The notes: generated from the letters alone by a model not told the origin. A stretch of DNA of 38,358 nt from Ignavibacteria bacterium (GCA_016844745.1 JAERMQ010000037.1:1-38358), one strand, 5' to 3'; counted from the stretch's first letter, positions 26,033 to 34,064 are shown. Numbers and translations: made by a program.

Positions 26033-26384
26033 CATTATTACCCTGCAAATTACTGCTCAAGTTAAATTTGGAGAAATAATTAAAACACTTTTTTTCGTTG
26101 ATTTCAAACTTCGTATTGTTTTAATTGACGATAGTTTTATAGATGTAATAATTTCTCAAAAATTGCCCGATAAATTCGGGTTTCATTGGGAAACAAGGAA
26201 CGTGAAAAATGAAATTTTCCGGTACGATAATTTCCCTGATGTTAAATGGAAAGGAGTTGAAACTTATCCATATCACTTTCATAACGGCTCACAGGAAAAT
26301 GTTGTAAGTTCACCTTTCCCAAAAGATATTATACAGGCATTTTATGCTTTTATGAATTTTGTCAAAGAACGAATCAATGGTTAA
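26025..26384 (+). CDS. TumE-like (DUF6516) toxin
   Basis: The protein has 119 residues. The C-terminal half shows the family pattern Phe-His-Trp-Glu, Arg-Tyr-Asp-Asn (about 64-67), then Thr-Tyr-Pro-Tyr-His-Phe-His-x-Gly and a Val-x-Ser-Ser/Pro-Phe stretch before the last helix. TumE proteins are the toxic half of type II toxin-antitoxin pairs; I know of no agreed catalytic reaction. It overlaps the antitoxin gene by 8 bases. Its final codons Ile-Asn-Gly-stop are written by the first heptamer unit (TCAATGGTTAA), so the repeat array defines the C-terminus. Confidence 0.72.
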   Translation: MIDIITLQITAQVKFGEIIKTLFFVDFKLRIVLIDDSFIDVIISQKLPDKFGFHWETRNVKNEIFRYDNFPDVKWKGVETYPYHFHNGSQENVVSSPFPKDIIQAFYAFMNFVKERING

Positions 26385-26457
26385 TGGTTAATGGTCAATG
26401 GTTAATGGTCAATGGTTAATGGTTAATTCGTAATTTTTAATTCGTAATTCGTAATTA
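26374..26457. repeat. Heptamer arrays containing two stop codons
   Basis: TTAATGG/TCAATGG units (26374-26424) run into AATTCGT units (26425-26457). The stop of the TumE-like gene (TAA, 26382-26384) lies in the first part. The stop of the convergent gene at 26455 (TAA on the minus strand, 26455-26457) lies in the last unit. The whole 70-base convergent gap is repeat. Confidence 0.95.
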
Positions 26458-27291
26458 GTACCCAACTCTCCCCTTAAGTTTAAATTGCATAGTACCGTCG
26501 TCATTTAGTTTGAATGAAGCCGGCAATGAAATATACGGTTGCATGGGCGCATCCGGTCCGCCATAGTAGCCCATATCGGATATTGTACCATCCCAGTCGA
26601 ATATCGTTGGGTCGCCGCCATTGACGCAAGGGGATTTTAAATTATCAAGTCTATAGTCTGTATTTATCATTGGGTCTGATGTTAAGCAATTTATGCAATT
26701 TGACCAATTTCCTCCACCTGTACCAAAAGCTGAACAATAACGAGAAATAGGATAGTTCCAAAGTCCACCTGCACCATAATTACTTGTATTATTATATGAT
26801 ATACAATTTATTATAATACTTTTTACAGCTGTATATTCGATATATATCCCGATACCATTGTTTGTCGCTAAACAATTATTAACCTTACATGTATTTGAAA
26901 GGATACTAATTCCTGCTGCTTTACAATCTTTTGCAACCAAATTTGTTATCATTGCATTTGCTGACATATTAATACCATCGCCGGATTTTGAAATAACTGT
27001 TACCCATTTTATTATGCCTGCTTTTTGTGTAATAACCGGATCGAAGTTCCCGGTAATAACCGTAACTTTTGCGCCGGAGCCTTGTATAGTAACATCCTTG
27101 TCAACTGTGATTTGCTCTTTGTCGTAAGTGCCGGGAGCTAATCTAATAATATCACCGGCATCGGCATCTTGCAGCGCTGCACGGATTGAGGTGTATTGAG
27201 CGCCGCCCTTTGGGTCAACAGTTCTTATTGCTGCTTGAGCTGAGAGAGACAGAAGAACGATAAGAATGAGAAAAGAAATAAAATGCTTCAT
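26455..27291 (-). CDS. Secreted right-handed beta-helix protein (DUF1565-like)
   Basis: The protein has 278 residues. A signal peptide (MKHFISFLILIVLLSLSAQA) is preceded by TAGGAG at good spacing. The mature protein begins with the DUF1565/pectin-lyase-like entry SIRAALQDADAGDIIRLAPG and then irregular beta-helix rungs rich in Asn/Ile (about 75-195). No T9SS tail is present, and the polysaccharide-lyase residues are not evident. It is the last of five co-directional genes (29997 to 26455); the gap to the previous gene is 36 bases. It could be a periplasmic or surface scaffold. Its stop codon lies in a heptamer array. Confidence 0.85.
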   Translation of the reverse strand: MKHFISFLILIVLLSLSAQAAIRTVDPKGGAQYTSIRAALQDADAGDIIRLAPGTYDKEQITVDKDVTIQGSGAKVTVITGNFDPVITQKAGIIKWVTVISKSGDGINMSANAMITNLVAKDCKAAGISILSNTCKVNNCLATNNGIGIYIEYTAVKSIIINCISYNNTSNYGAGGLWNYPISRYCSAFGTGGGNWSNCINCLTSDPMINTDYRLDNLKSPCVNGGDPTIFDWDGTISDMGYYGGPDAPMQPYISLPASFKLNDDGTMQFKLKGRVGY

Positions 27292-27327
27292 ATAGAACTC
27301 CTAAAAGTGTTTTAAAAAAGTAAATTA

Positions 27328-28164
27328 TCAATGAAAAATTCTTTCAATTACGATGCAAACCATACCCTCAGTGGTTATTACATATTTTTGTTTTTGCACA
27401 TTATCGTAAGATTTTTTATCAAAATACGATAAACTTGAACCTACAATTTCTCCAATATTGGTATATGTATCTGCAACAACAATGTCAACAAGATAATCAA
27501 GAGCTGTCTGATTAATGTAATCAGGATTATTCGAGTAAAACAACGACCCTCCGCCTCCACCAAAAGCTCTTAAATCGAGATACCAATGTGTATATCTGAT
27601 AGATATTTTATAGCTTAGAGTATCTTTCCAAAGGGATTTCATTTCTTTGTTTTTGAAGTCAAAATTCATCGAAACTATATAATCATGGTCATATAATCTT
27701 CTACCTCCCCATCCATTAATGAGAAAATCAACCGCAGAAGAGCCAATCATTACGCCAGCGAAGTACCCACTATTCAAAGCAATGCCAACACCGACACCAG
27801 CAGCAGCAAATAAAGCATCAGGGAACACAGTCCAAAAGGACATGCTTTTATCCATACCATAATCGATTAGCTTAGTCGAAAGAGTGTAGTCATCTGAGTA
27901 TGTGCTTTTTGAAGCGCTATTTACTCTTTGGAAAATTTGTGCTTGCATAAACCTATTTACAAGTAATTGGTTTATTGAAGGAATGTTCGTAAATTCTTGG
28001 GCATGGTCTTGATTAGTGCGTTCATCAACAATATTTTCTATTGTAAGTGATTTCTGTATAGTTTTATACAGAGGAGGTTGATAAGTAGGCGCTTTCGCCC
28101 CACCACAGCTAATTAAGATTATTGTTGAAACAATAACCGAAATGGAAATGAGAAATTGTTTCAT
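27328..28164 (-). CDS. Lipoprotein with glycine-zipper segment, unknown family
   Basis: The start at 28164 is fixed by AAGGAG seven bases upstream; the frame is open 19 codons further. The 278 residues begin with a lipoprotein signal (Leu-Ile-Ser-Cys, Cys20). Residues about 35-110 (IENIVDERTNQDHAQEF ... LLVNRFMQAQIFQRV) look like the alpha/beta domain of envelope lipoproteins related to TolB or ABC-transport auxiliary proteins; this is inference. A Gly/Ala-rich membrane hairpin follows (about 118-148, AAAGVGVGIALNSGYFAGVM), then a second mixed domain with a GGGGG stretch. Fourth gene of the lipoprotein operon. Confidence 0.72.
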   Translation of the reverse strand: MKQFLISISVIVSTIILISCGGAKAPTYQPPLYKTIQKSLTIENIVDERTNQDHAQEFTNIPSINQLLVNRFMQAQIFQRVNSASKSTYSDDYTLSTKLIDYGMDKSMSFWTVFPDALFAAAGVGVGIALNSGYFAGVMIGSSAVDFLINGWGGRRLYDHDYIVSMNFDFKNKEMKSLWKDTLSYKISIRYTHWYLDLRAFGGGGGSLFYSNNPDYINQTALDYLVDIVVADTYTNIGEIVGSSLSYFDKKSYDNVQKQKYVITTEGMVCIVIERIFH

Positions 28165-28243
28165 ATCGAAACTCCTTAAGATTTTTAAAAAATAATTAAA
28201 TATTAATTTTAAATTCATCATTTTCTATTAACATTACGAAATA

Positions 28244-29050
28244 TTATTTTGAAAAGTTAAATAATTTTTTTCTACTATTTTCAATACTCTTTTGCCAATA
28301 AATACAAGCTCCGATGGTATCTTTCAATATTAATTTAGTAATACCTACCATTTCATAAACTCTATCTGAATTTGGATCTATCTTGATAACTTTATCAAAA
28401 TATGATAAAGCATTTTCATATTCCTTAAATTTTAAATAACAAAAACCCAATTTAAGATTTGCGTCAATATTATTTGAATCATTTTTCAATATAACTTCTA
28501 CTTCAGATTTCAGGTTTTTTATATACAAACTATCATTATTGCTAAAAATATCATTTATCAATGTTAATTCATGAGCTTTTTTCCAATCAGAACAGAGGCC
28601 GTCTTTATTTCCTGCAAAATAATTACTTTGCCCTCGATTATAATAAATCTTCCAAATTTCTTTATCATTTGGATCAATTTCAATTGCTTTATTATAATCT
28701 TGAATTGCACCAAAAAAATCTTTGAAATTTAATTTAACATTCCCTCTGTTATAATATGCTATTGCATTATTGGGGTTTAACTTAATAACTATATCAAAAT
28801 CAGTTAAAGCGTCAACAAAATTGCCTAGATTTGTATAGGCTAAACCCCTATTATTATAAGATTCAGGTAAATCCGGACTTATAGCTATAGCCTTATTATA
28901 AAATTCAATTGCTTCATAATATCTCCCAAACTGGTAATGATGATTACCTTGATTATGGTATTCTAAGGATGAATTTTTAGAAGTCATGCACCCTTTATTA
29001 AATAAGGCATGCACAATTATTATGGCTATTATTAAGATGTTATTTTTCAT
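28244..29050 (-). CDS. TPR-repeat lipoprotein
   Basis: The protein has 268 residues. A signal peptide ends Asn-Lys-Gly-Cys (Cys21), an imperfect lipobox. Five to six tetratricopeptide repeats follow (about 30-63, 64-97, 98-131, 135-168, 195-228, 229-262). Typical signatures are YYNRGNVKLNF, AIEFYNKAIAISPD and ALSYFDKVIKIDPNS. TPR lipoproteins usually act as protein-protein scaffolds in the envelope. It starts 15 bases after the upstream lipoprotein gene and precedes the next by 79 bases. AGGAAA precedes the ATG. Confidence 0.85.
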   Translation of the reverse strand: MKNNILIIAIIIVHALFNKGCMTSKNSSLEYHNQGNHHYQFGRYYEAIEFYNKAIAISPDLPESYNNRGLAYTNLGNFVDALTDFDIVIKLNPNNAIAYYNRGNVKLNFKDFFGAIQDYNKAIEIDPNDKEIWKIYYNRGQSNYFAGNKDGLCSDWKKAHELTLINDIFSNNDSLYIKNLKSEVEVILKNDSNNIDANLKLGFCYLKFKEYENALSYFDKVIKIDPNSDRVYEMVGITKLILKDTIGACIYWQKSIENSRKKLFNFSK

Positions 29051-29065
29051 ATAAAATTTCCTGAA

Positions 29066-29554
29066 TTATTTGTTTTTTATTCTAACTACTAAACCAAAAA
29101 TTGTAGCGGATATAGGCGTTGGTATCACCGGGATAAAAGAGCCAAGCGAATTCAAAAAATTTTGATTTGTAAGAAGTCTTAAATTAATAATCCCGACTCC
29201 ATTATGTTTCTCAATAATATTATTTAGTTGTTCAGAAATATCAGGGTCATCTGAAATGGAAAACAAAGTCCAGCCGATTTTCCACTTTGTTACAGAAAAT
29301 GAAAATCTGCATGTTTTCATATCGCTTTCTAATTTAGAATTTTCATTTTTTATATCAACCATATCTTCATAAAATATTGATTTTGTAGGAAAAATTTCTA
29401 TATAATTTAAGGTTTCCATTTTATCATTAAATATCGAATTTGAAGCTGAAACCGGGTATTTCAAATTATTCGCGGTAATCATCATTTTCCCACCTCCACA
29501 ACCTGATAATATAGAAGTTAAAAATGCTATTATTAGTAATGATAATGTTCTCAT
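29066..29554 (-). CDS. Small lipoprotein, possibly Bor/TRL-like
   Basis: The protein has 162 residues with a textbook lipoprotein signal ending Leu-Ser-Gly-Cys (Cys19) and a GGGK tether. AAGGAG lies 7 bases before the ATG. After a charged middle region the C-terminal part has TKWKIGWTLFSI, a helix, INLRLLTNQNF, and a hydrophobic Pro-Ile-x-Ala-Thr-Ile-Phe-Gly-Leu-Val-Val end. That order vaguely recalls small Bor or TRL-like lipoproteins, but I would not assign it. It is 11 bases downstream of the previous gene and 15 bases upstream of the TPR gene. Confidence 0.7.
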   Translation of the reverse strand: MRTLSLLIIAFLTSILSGCGGGKMMITANNLKYPVSASNSIFNDKMETLNYIEIFPTKSIFYEDMVDIKNENSKLESDMKTCRFSFSVTKWKIGWTLFSISDDPDISEQLNNIIEKHNGVGIINLRLLTNQNFLNSLGSFIPVIPTPISATIFGLVVRIKNK

Positions 29555-29565
29555 TTTTTTTCTCC

Positions 29566-29997
29566 TTATTTTTGATAAATAATTCCAAGGTATTCTATTT
29601 CAGAATGTTCTACCGCCCCACCTAATATCATCATTTCAGAAACAACAAAATACAACTGCCCGACATATTTATTACTATCATTATTAAGTTTGTTAAAAAA
29701 ATCATTATAAGCATCACTTTTTATTGTCGTTGTGATTATTTTGGGTGTTACAACCATGTTACCTTCTAACCTTGATGGTCCAGTTCTTTGACTTATATTT
29801 TCAAGAGTTGAGCCAGCAATGAAATCCATAGTTCTTGTTTTTTCGTCAATTGTTTGAGTTTTGCTGATTTTATTGCCCATCAACAATGGTTGGCTAATAT
29901 TTTGAATGTAAAATCTTGCTGATGTTGATGTGCAAGAAAACAGAACAAATATTACCAAAAAAAATATCGGAATAATGAAATATTTAATTATTAACAT
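29566..29997 (-). CDS. Small lipoprotein, unknown family
   Basis: The ATG at 29997 is chosen because AGGAGG lies 6 bases before it and because it starts a lipoprotein signal ending Leu-Phe-Ser-Cys (Cys22). The frame is open 30 codons further upstream. The 143 residues contain no motif I recognise; there is a Thr-rich middle (KTQTIDEKTRTMDF) and a hydrophobic end (VVSEMMILGGAVEH...IEYLGIIYQK). First gene of the five-gene operon running to 26455, and divergent from the gene at 30157 with a 159-base gap. Confidence 0.65.
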   Translation of the reverse strand: MLIIKYFIIPIFFLVIFVLFSCTSTSARFYIQNISQPLLMGNKISKTQTIDEKTRTMDFIAGSTLENISQRTGPSRLEGNMVVTPKIITTTIKSDAYNDFFNKLNNDSNKYVGQLYFVVSEMMILGGAVEHSEIEYLGIIYQK

Positions 29998-30156
29998 GAT
30001 ACTTCCTCCTATTGTAAATTCAAAAAAATTATTTATATTACATTTTAAAAACTTTACGAAAATATTATTGAATTTTATTACGTGCAAACGATTTGAACAA
30101 TACCTAAAGTTCCTTTCAAGGAATTTCAGGACGGTATAAGGAACTGATGAGGTCTT

Positions 30157-31320
30157 ATGAAAACTATATTTAAGTTCGATGTTGGCGAAGTCAATATTGG
30201 CAAGGCTTTAGCAGATGATTTGCGTGAGAAAATAAAATCATTGGCTGCAGAAAAGGAAATTGGAACTGACCCCTATCAATATGAAATGCTTTTTAAAGAA
30301 ATTAAATCAAAAATGGTAGCATTAAGCTCGGATTATGAATTCGTTTTCGAGAATAAAGTAGTTGATTTTAATAAAGATAACTTCGTAATGTTTACATCGA
30401 AAGTGCTTAAATCATTTCTTTCATCAAAAAAGAATGATGAAGTAATTACACTTCAAAGAAAAAATCTTGATATTCTTTCGTTATATGCATACAATAAGCC
30501 ATGGAACTTGGTCAACAGTGCTTCAAACAACTTTCCGAAAGTAGGGAAACTTTCGGAAAGTGTTTCGACTTTAGTCTCTCATAAGCACTTCAAAAAATAT
30601 TTATTTATAGCTCAATTTTCAATATTCTCCATTATTATTATATGGTTAATATTAAAAAACAATTACTTACAAGAACATTTTGCAGAAAAAGAAAGTGTAT
30701 ATCAACGTTCGTTAAATCAATTTTTATTAGAGTATAATCAATTTAAAAATTTCAATCCAAAAAATTATTATGCATTTACTCCGCCTTCTTCTGACAAATT
30801 GCTTATTGACAAAAATTTTAACAATGATACTGCATTTCAAATTCAATATCCTGGAATGATGAAATCGATTTTTATTCCTGATAGTTTTATTTCTCAACCC
30901 TGCTTTCAATTTTGCAGTCAGCTTAACGGTTTTGCTTTTGGTTTTGGCAAATCGAAATGTCCCGGCACATGTGACCCCGATACAAGAGTGCCTTATTACA
31001 AAAAACCTTATCTTTCAATGTTAAGAATTACTTTTAAAGATTCTACTTATATTTCTTTTATATCTTTCAAATGGGTTGAAATTGGCGCTGATTGGGGTTC
31101 GAGTGGAGGTGTTTATATCGATGGTTGTCTTGTTCCTATTGGTGAAGTTCCTTATCAACATATCGGGAATTACCCTCCGAGTAGATTGACTTTAAACGAA
31201 ACACCACGTAGTTTTAATGATACAATAAACAAAATCCTTAAAACTATTGATATTGCAGTATGGGACATAGCAAACGGAAGTGAAATCTTTATCAATGAAA
31301 TTAAAGTTTGGGGAAAGTAA
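30157..31320 (+). CDS. Single-pass membrane protein of unknown family
   Basis: The protein has 387 residues. The N-terminal 145 residues carry no signal peptide and include a charged helical part (20-55, 75-95). A single TM helix lies at about 148-167. The C-terminal, probably periplasmic, half has Cys pairs (PCFQFC, KCPGTC) and a beta-rich end with FKWVEIGADWGSSGGVYIDG and INEIKVWGK, which recalls a jelly-roll/discoidin-type fold; that is inference only. GAGG precedes the ATG. It is divergent from the lipoprotein operon and shares its upstream region, which contains the palindrome TTCCTT-tc-AAGGAA (30110-30123). It could sense or anchor products of that operon. Confidence 0.7.
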   Translation: MKTIFKFDVGEVNIGKALADDLREKIKSLAAEKEIGTDPYQYEMLFKEIKSKMVALSSDYEFVFENKVVDFNKDNFVMFTSKVLKSFLSSKKNDEVITLQRKNLDILSLYAYNKPWNLVNSASNNFPKVGKLSESVSTLVSHKHFKKYLFIAQFSIFSIIIIWLILKNNYLQEHFAEKESVYQRSLNQFLLEYNQFKNFNPKNYYAFTPPSSDKLLIDKNFNNDTAFQIQYPGMMKSIFIPDSFISQPCFQFCSQLNGFAFGFGKSKCPGTCDPDTRVPYYKKPYLSMLRITFKDSTYISFISFKWVEIGADWGSSGGVYIDGCLVPIGEVPYQHIGNYPPSRLTLNETPRSFNDTINKILKTIDIAVWDIANGSEIFINEIKVWGK

Positions 31321-31455
31321 TTTAGATAATGAGAAGACTCCTTCATTTGTAGGAAGTTGGACATCTAATCACATCATATTTCTCTTATGTTGGCGATTCC
31401 AGCATTCGCAGAAATGACACCTTAAATTTTTTGTGAACATTATTGAAAGAAAAAA

Positions 31456-31487
31456 TTTGGATAACTTGCAAAAGAATCGTAATTTTG
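31456..31487 (+). promoter_or_regulatory. Full Bacteroidota-type promoter for rplS
   Basis: TTTG (31456-31459), a 20-base spacer, then TAATTTTG (31480-31487), 28 bases before the rplS ATG. This fits the TTTG / TAnnTTTG promoter of Bacteroidota primary sigma factors. Of all boxes in the window it has the best spacing. The start is supported by GTAGAGG about 6 bases before the ATG. Confidence 0.65.
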
Positions 31488-31515
31488 TAGTTCTGTAATT
31501 TAAGTAGAGGTAAAT

Positions 31516-31899
31516 ATGAATAGAATGAATTTAATTAATGCACAGTTAATAGAGCAGGCGCTCGATACGCGCAGGAAAAAAGATGGAGATAATTACGCAG
31601 AAATCCCCGATTTCCGTGCTGGAGATACGGTAAATGTTGCTGTCAGGGTTGTTGAAGGTGAAAAAGAAAGAATCCAGAATTATAAAGGTATCGTTATTGG
31701 ACGCCATGGCGGCGGAATAAGCAAAACTTTTCTCGTTCGCAAAATCTCAAACGGAGTTGGTGTGGAAAGAATTTTCCCTCTGTATTCCCCGATGATTCAG
31801 AGCATAACAGTTCTGCAAAGGGGCAAACCGAGACGTGCCAAACTATATTATTTACGAGGAATGTCCGAACGCAAGATTCGTCAGAAAATCAATCATTAA
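31516..31899 (+). CDS. rplS: 50S ribosomal protein L19
   Basis: L19 sits at the interface of the ribosomal subunits. The 127 residues are a complete match to the family: [49 protein letters not shown] and [19 protein letters not shown]. It is usually the last gene after rpsP-rimM-trmD; here those genes are absent and L19 stands alone behind its own promoter. A 39-bp-arm inverted repeat follows. Confidence 0.98.
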   Translation: MNRMNLINAQLIEQALDTRRKKDGDNYAEIPDFRAGDTVNVAVRVVEGEKERIQNYKGIVIGRHGGGISKTFLVRKISNGVGVERIFPLYSPMIQSITVLQRGKPRRAKLYYLRGMSERKIRQKINH

Positions 31900-31990
31900 A
31901 ATTATTTTTTGTGATTGTCTCATAATATTTATTGAGTGTCATTCTGTACATCGAAATTATCGAATTCATTAACATTAGCAATAAAAATTC

Positions 31991-32084
31991 AAGAGAAATC
32001 CCCCCTACCCCCCTTTTTCAAAGGGGGATAAGAAAAAATTCTTACATCCCCCTTTGAAAAAGGGGGGTAGGGGGGATTTCTCTT
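31991..32084. repeat. Perfect inverted repeat, 39-bp arms
   Basis: The arms 31991-32029 and 32046-32084 are exact reverse complements around a 16-base loop that itself pairs in part (AAGAA...TTCTT). The arm contains AGAAATCCCCCCTACCCCCC, much richer in G and C than its surroundings. Elements of this CCCCCTACCCCCC type occur between genes in many bacteria. It separates rplS from the GT9 gene, so it may act as a terminator for rplS, but it lacks a clean U-tract. Confidence 0.92.
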
Positions 32085-32129
32085 GGTGAAAATTTTGCAC
32101 GAATCTAAACAAACACAAAAGTATTTACC

Positions 32130-33233
32130 ATGCTTGCAAAGCGCATAGAATCAATCAACCGTAAGATTATTTACTTTATCATTTCCCTGTTTTTCAGGAA
32201 TAAACCCCGTTCAACTCCATTAAATCCTGATTCAATAAAAAGAGTCTTAATATTCAGGTACGATGCAATTGGTGATATGATTGTCACAATGCCTGCTGTC
32301 GATGTATTAGGGCAAATCCTGCCAGACGCAACAATCGATGTCCTTGCTTCCAATAGAAATTACAGCATTATATCAAACGATACACGGTTCAATAATTATT
32401 TTGTTTATAACGGCAGCTTTCATTCTTTTTTTAAAATAATTTTTAAATTGAGAAGCCAAAAATATGATGCAGTCTTTGCATTCGTACTTCATAAAACTAC
32501 TAAAGCGGGAATTTTAGCTAATCTTATTGCAGGAAAAAAGGCTGCGAAAGTATCAATTCGCCATAACAAGCGTGCGGAATTATACTCTACATTTTTTAAT
32601 GTGCAATTGGATGTCGAGGAATACCGCAATCGAATGACTATGGCTGAATTGCAAGCCCGAATGGTTTGCGATTGTTTTGGTAAAAATTTCGATGATTATT
32701 CACTAAATTATCAAATTTATATAAAAGAAAAACATAGAATTGCTGCAAGAAAGATACTTGGCAATTTTTCAAATAAGAAACTCATCGCAATCAATATTTC
32801 ATCCGGACACCACGCCAGATTTTCTAAATTCATAGAATTAATAGCATCAATTTCTGAAAAAAATAATGAATATGAATTTGCAATCATATCAGTCCCATCG
32901 GATTATCCTTTAGCCTGTACAATTGCAGAAAAATCTTATGGTAAAGTTACTGCATTAAATCCTTCAAATGATATTCTGGAGGTTTGTTCTTTATTCGAAC
33001 ACTTTTATGCTATTATTACTCCGGATACATCGATTGTACATATAGCATCAGCTTTTAAAGTACCAATGATCGTAATGTATGTTAAAAGTGATTCCCATGT
33101 TAATGAGTGGATGCCGTTTGGTGTCGATTTCCGATGCATTATTACGGATGGTAAAAAGGATTTAGATTCAATTGAAGTGCAGCCGGTAGCAGATGCTTTT
33201 GATGATTTGATGAAAAGTATTGAAAAAAGTTAA
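32130..33233 (+). CDS. GT9 glycosyltransferase, heptosyltransferase-like
   Basis: The protein has 367 residues and fits GT family 9 (ADP-heptose:LPS heptosyltransferases). The N-terminal Rossmann domain opens RVLIFRYDAIGDMIVTMPAV with the conserved Asp of the D-x-x-G-D motif, followed by LGQILPDATIDVLA. The C-terminal domain has AINISSGH, and CSLFEHFYAIITPDTSIVHIASAF, the donor-binding Asp-Thr-x-x-x-His-x-x-x-Ala segment. It probably adds a sugar to LPS core at the inner membrane. Its stop codon TAA lies inside an AAAAGTT heptamer repeat. Confidence 0.93.
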   Translation: MLAKRIESINRKIIYFIISLFFRNKPRSTPLNPDSIKRVLIFRYDAIGDMIVTMPAVDVLGQILPDATIDVLASNRNYSIISNDTRFNNYFVYNGSFHSFFKIIFKLRSQKYDAVFAFVLHKTTKAGILANLIAGKKAAKVSIRHNKRAELYSTFFNVQLDVEEYRNRMTMAELQARMVCDCFGKNFDDYSLNYQIYIKEKHRIAARKILGNFSNKKLIAINISSGHHARFSKFIELIASISEKNNEYEFAIISVPSDYPLACTIAEKSYGKVTALNPSNDILEVCSLFEHFYAIITPDTSIVHIASAFKVPMIVMYVKSDSHVNEWMPFGVDFRCIITDGKKDLDSIEVQPVADAFDDLMKSIEKS

Positions 33234-33337
33234 AAGTTAAAAGTTAAAAGTTGGTAAAGTATATCATTTTCATTTTGAAAAGAGTCATTGTTAATAATTA
33301 TTTTAATTCTTAATTATTAATTCTTAATTCGTAATTA
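33226..33337. repeat. AAAAGTT and AATTCTT/AATTCGT repeats between convergent genes
   Basis: Four units of AAAAGTT (33226-33253) include the stop codon of the GT9 gene. After about 50 unique bases come AATTCTT/AATTATT/AATTCGT units (33302-33337), in which the stop codon of the convergent YggS gene (33335-33337) lies. Two different heptamers thus serve two facing genes. Confidence 0.88.
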
Positions 33338-34063
33338 ATAATAAACCCTATCTCCAAATATCGCAGTTCCAACCCTAACATAAGTAGCGCCTTCCTGAAT
33401 TGCAACTTCAAAATCGCCAGTCATACCCATAGATAATTCTTTGAGTTCAACCTCAGGAAAGCGGCTACGGGCTTCATCTCTCAAGTTCCGTAATAATTGA
33501 AATTCCCGGCGAGCAATATCTTTATCAACTGAAAAAGTACCAATTGTCATTAATCCCTTTATTATGATGTTTTGAAATTTTAATACATCTTTAATTAATT
33601 GGAAAATTTCATCAGGTGCGCATCCTGATTTAGAGTATTCTCCGGATGTATTAACTTGTAATAAAATATCAATTGTGCGATTATACTTTTCAGCTTGTTT
33701 GGATATTTCCTCAGCAAGATGAAATGAATCAACGGAATGGAACATTAATACGAACGGAACAATCAGCTTAACTTTATTAGTCTGCAAATGCCCGATAAAA
33801 TGCCATTCGGGCTGAGCTATCTCTGAATCATTTAATTCATCATATTTCTGTCGCAACTCCTGGGCATAATTCTCACCGAATATTTTTATACCGGCTTTAA
33901 TTGCCAATTTTATTACTGTAGTTGGTTTTGTTTTTGAAACCGATACTATTTTTATGTCATAAGGATTGCGATTAGCACTTCGTGCAGCTTCGTTTACACG
34001 TGCAAATACTTCAGCAAATCGCTTTTTTAATTCATCTATTTCTATTTGTTCTTCTTGATTCAT
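33335..34063 (-). CDS. YggS/PLPBP pyridoxal-phosphate homeostasis protein
   Basis: The protein has 242 residues and is a complete match to the YggS/PROSC family, single-domain PLP-binding TIM barrels that buffer free pyridoxal phosphate. Visible features: the PLP lysine in IKIVSVSKTKP (about Lys44), FGENYAQE, WHFIGHLQTNK, QVNTSGEYSKSG, and the phosphate-binding end LSMGMTGDFEVAIQEGATYVRVGTAIFG. It lies one base from the M1 peptidase stop-to-start junction (34063/34065) on the same strand, so the two are probably co-transcribed. Often it neighbours proC or cell-division genes; not here. Confidence 0.95.
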   Translation of the reverse strand: MNQEEQIEIDELKKRFAEVFARVNEAARSANRNPYDIKIVSVSKTKPTTVIKLAIKAGIKIFGENYAQELRQKYDELNDSEIAQPEWHFIGHLQTNKVKLIVPFVLMFHSVDSFHLAEEISKQAEKYNRTIDILLQVNTSGEYSKSGCAPDEIFQLIKDVLKFQNIIIKGLMTIGTFSVDKDIARREFQLLRNLRDEARSRFPEVELKELSMGMTGDFEVAIQEGATYVRVGTAIFGDRVYY

Positions 34064-34064
34064 T

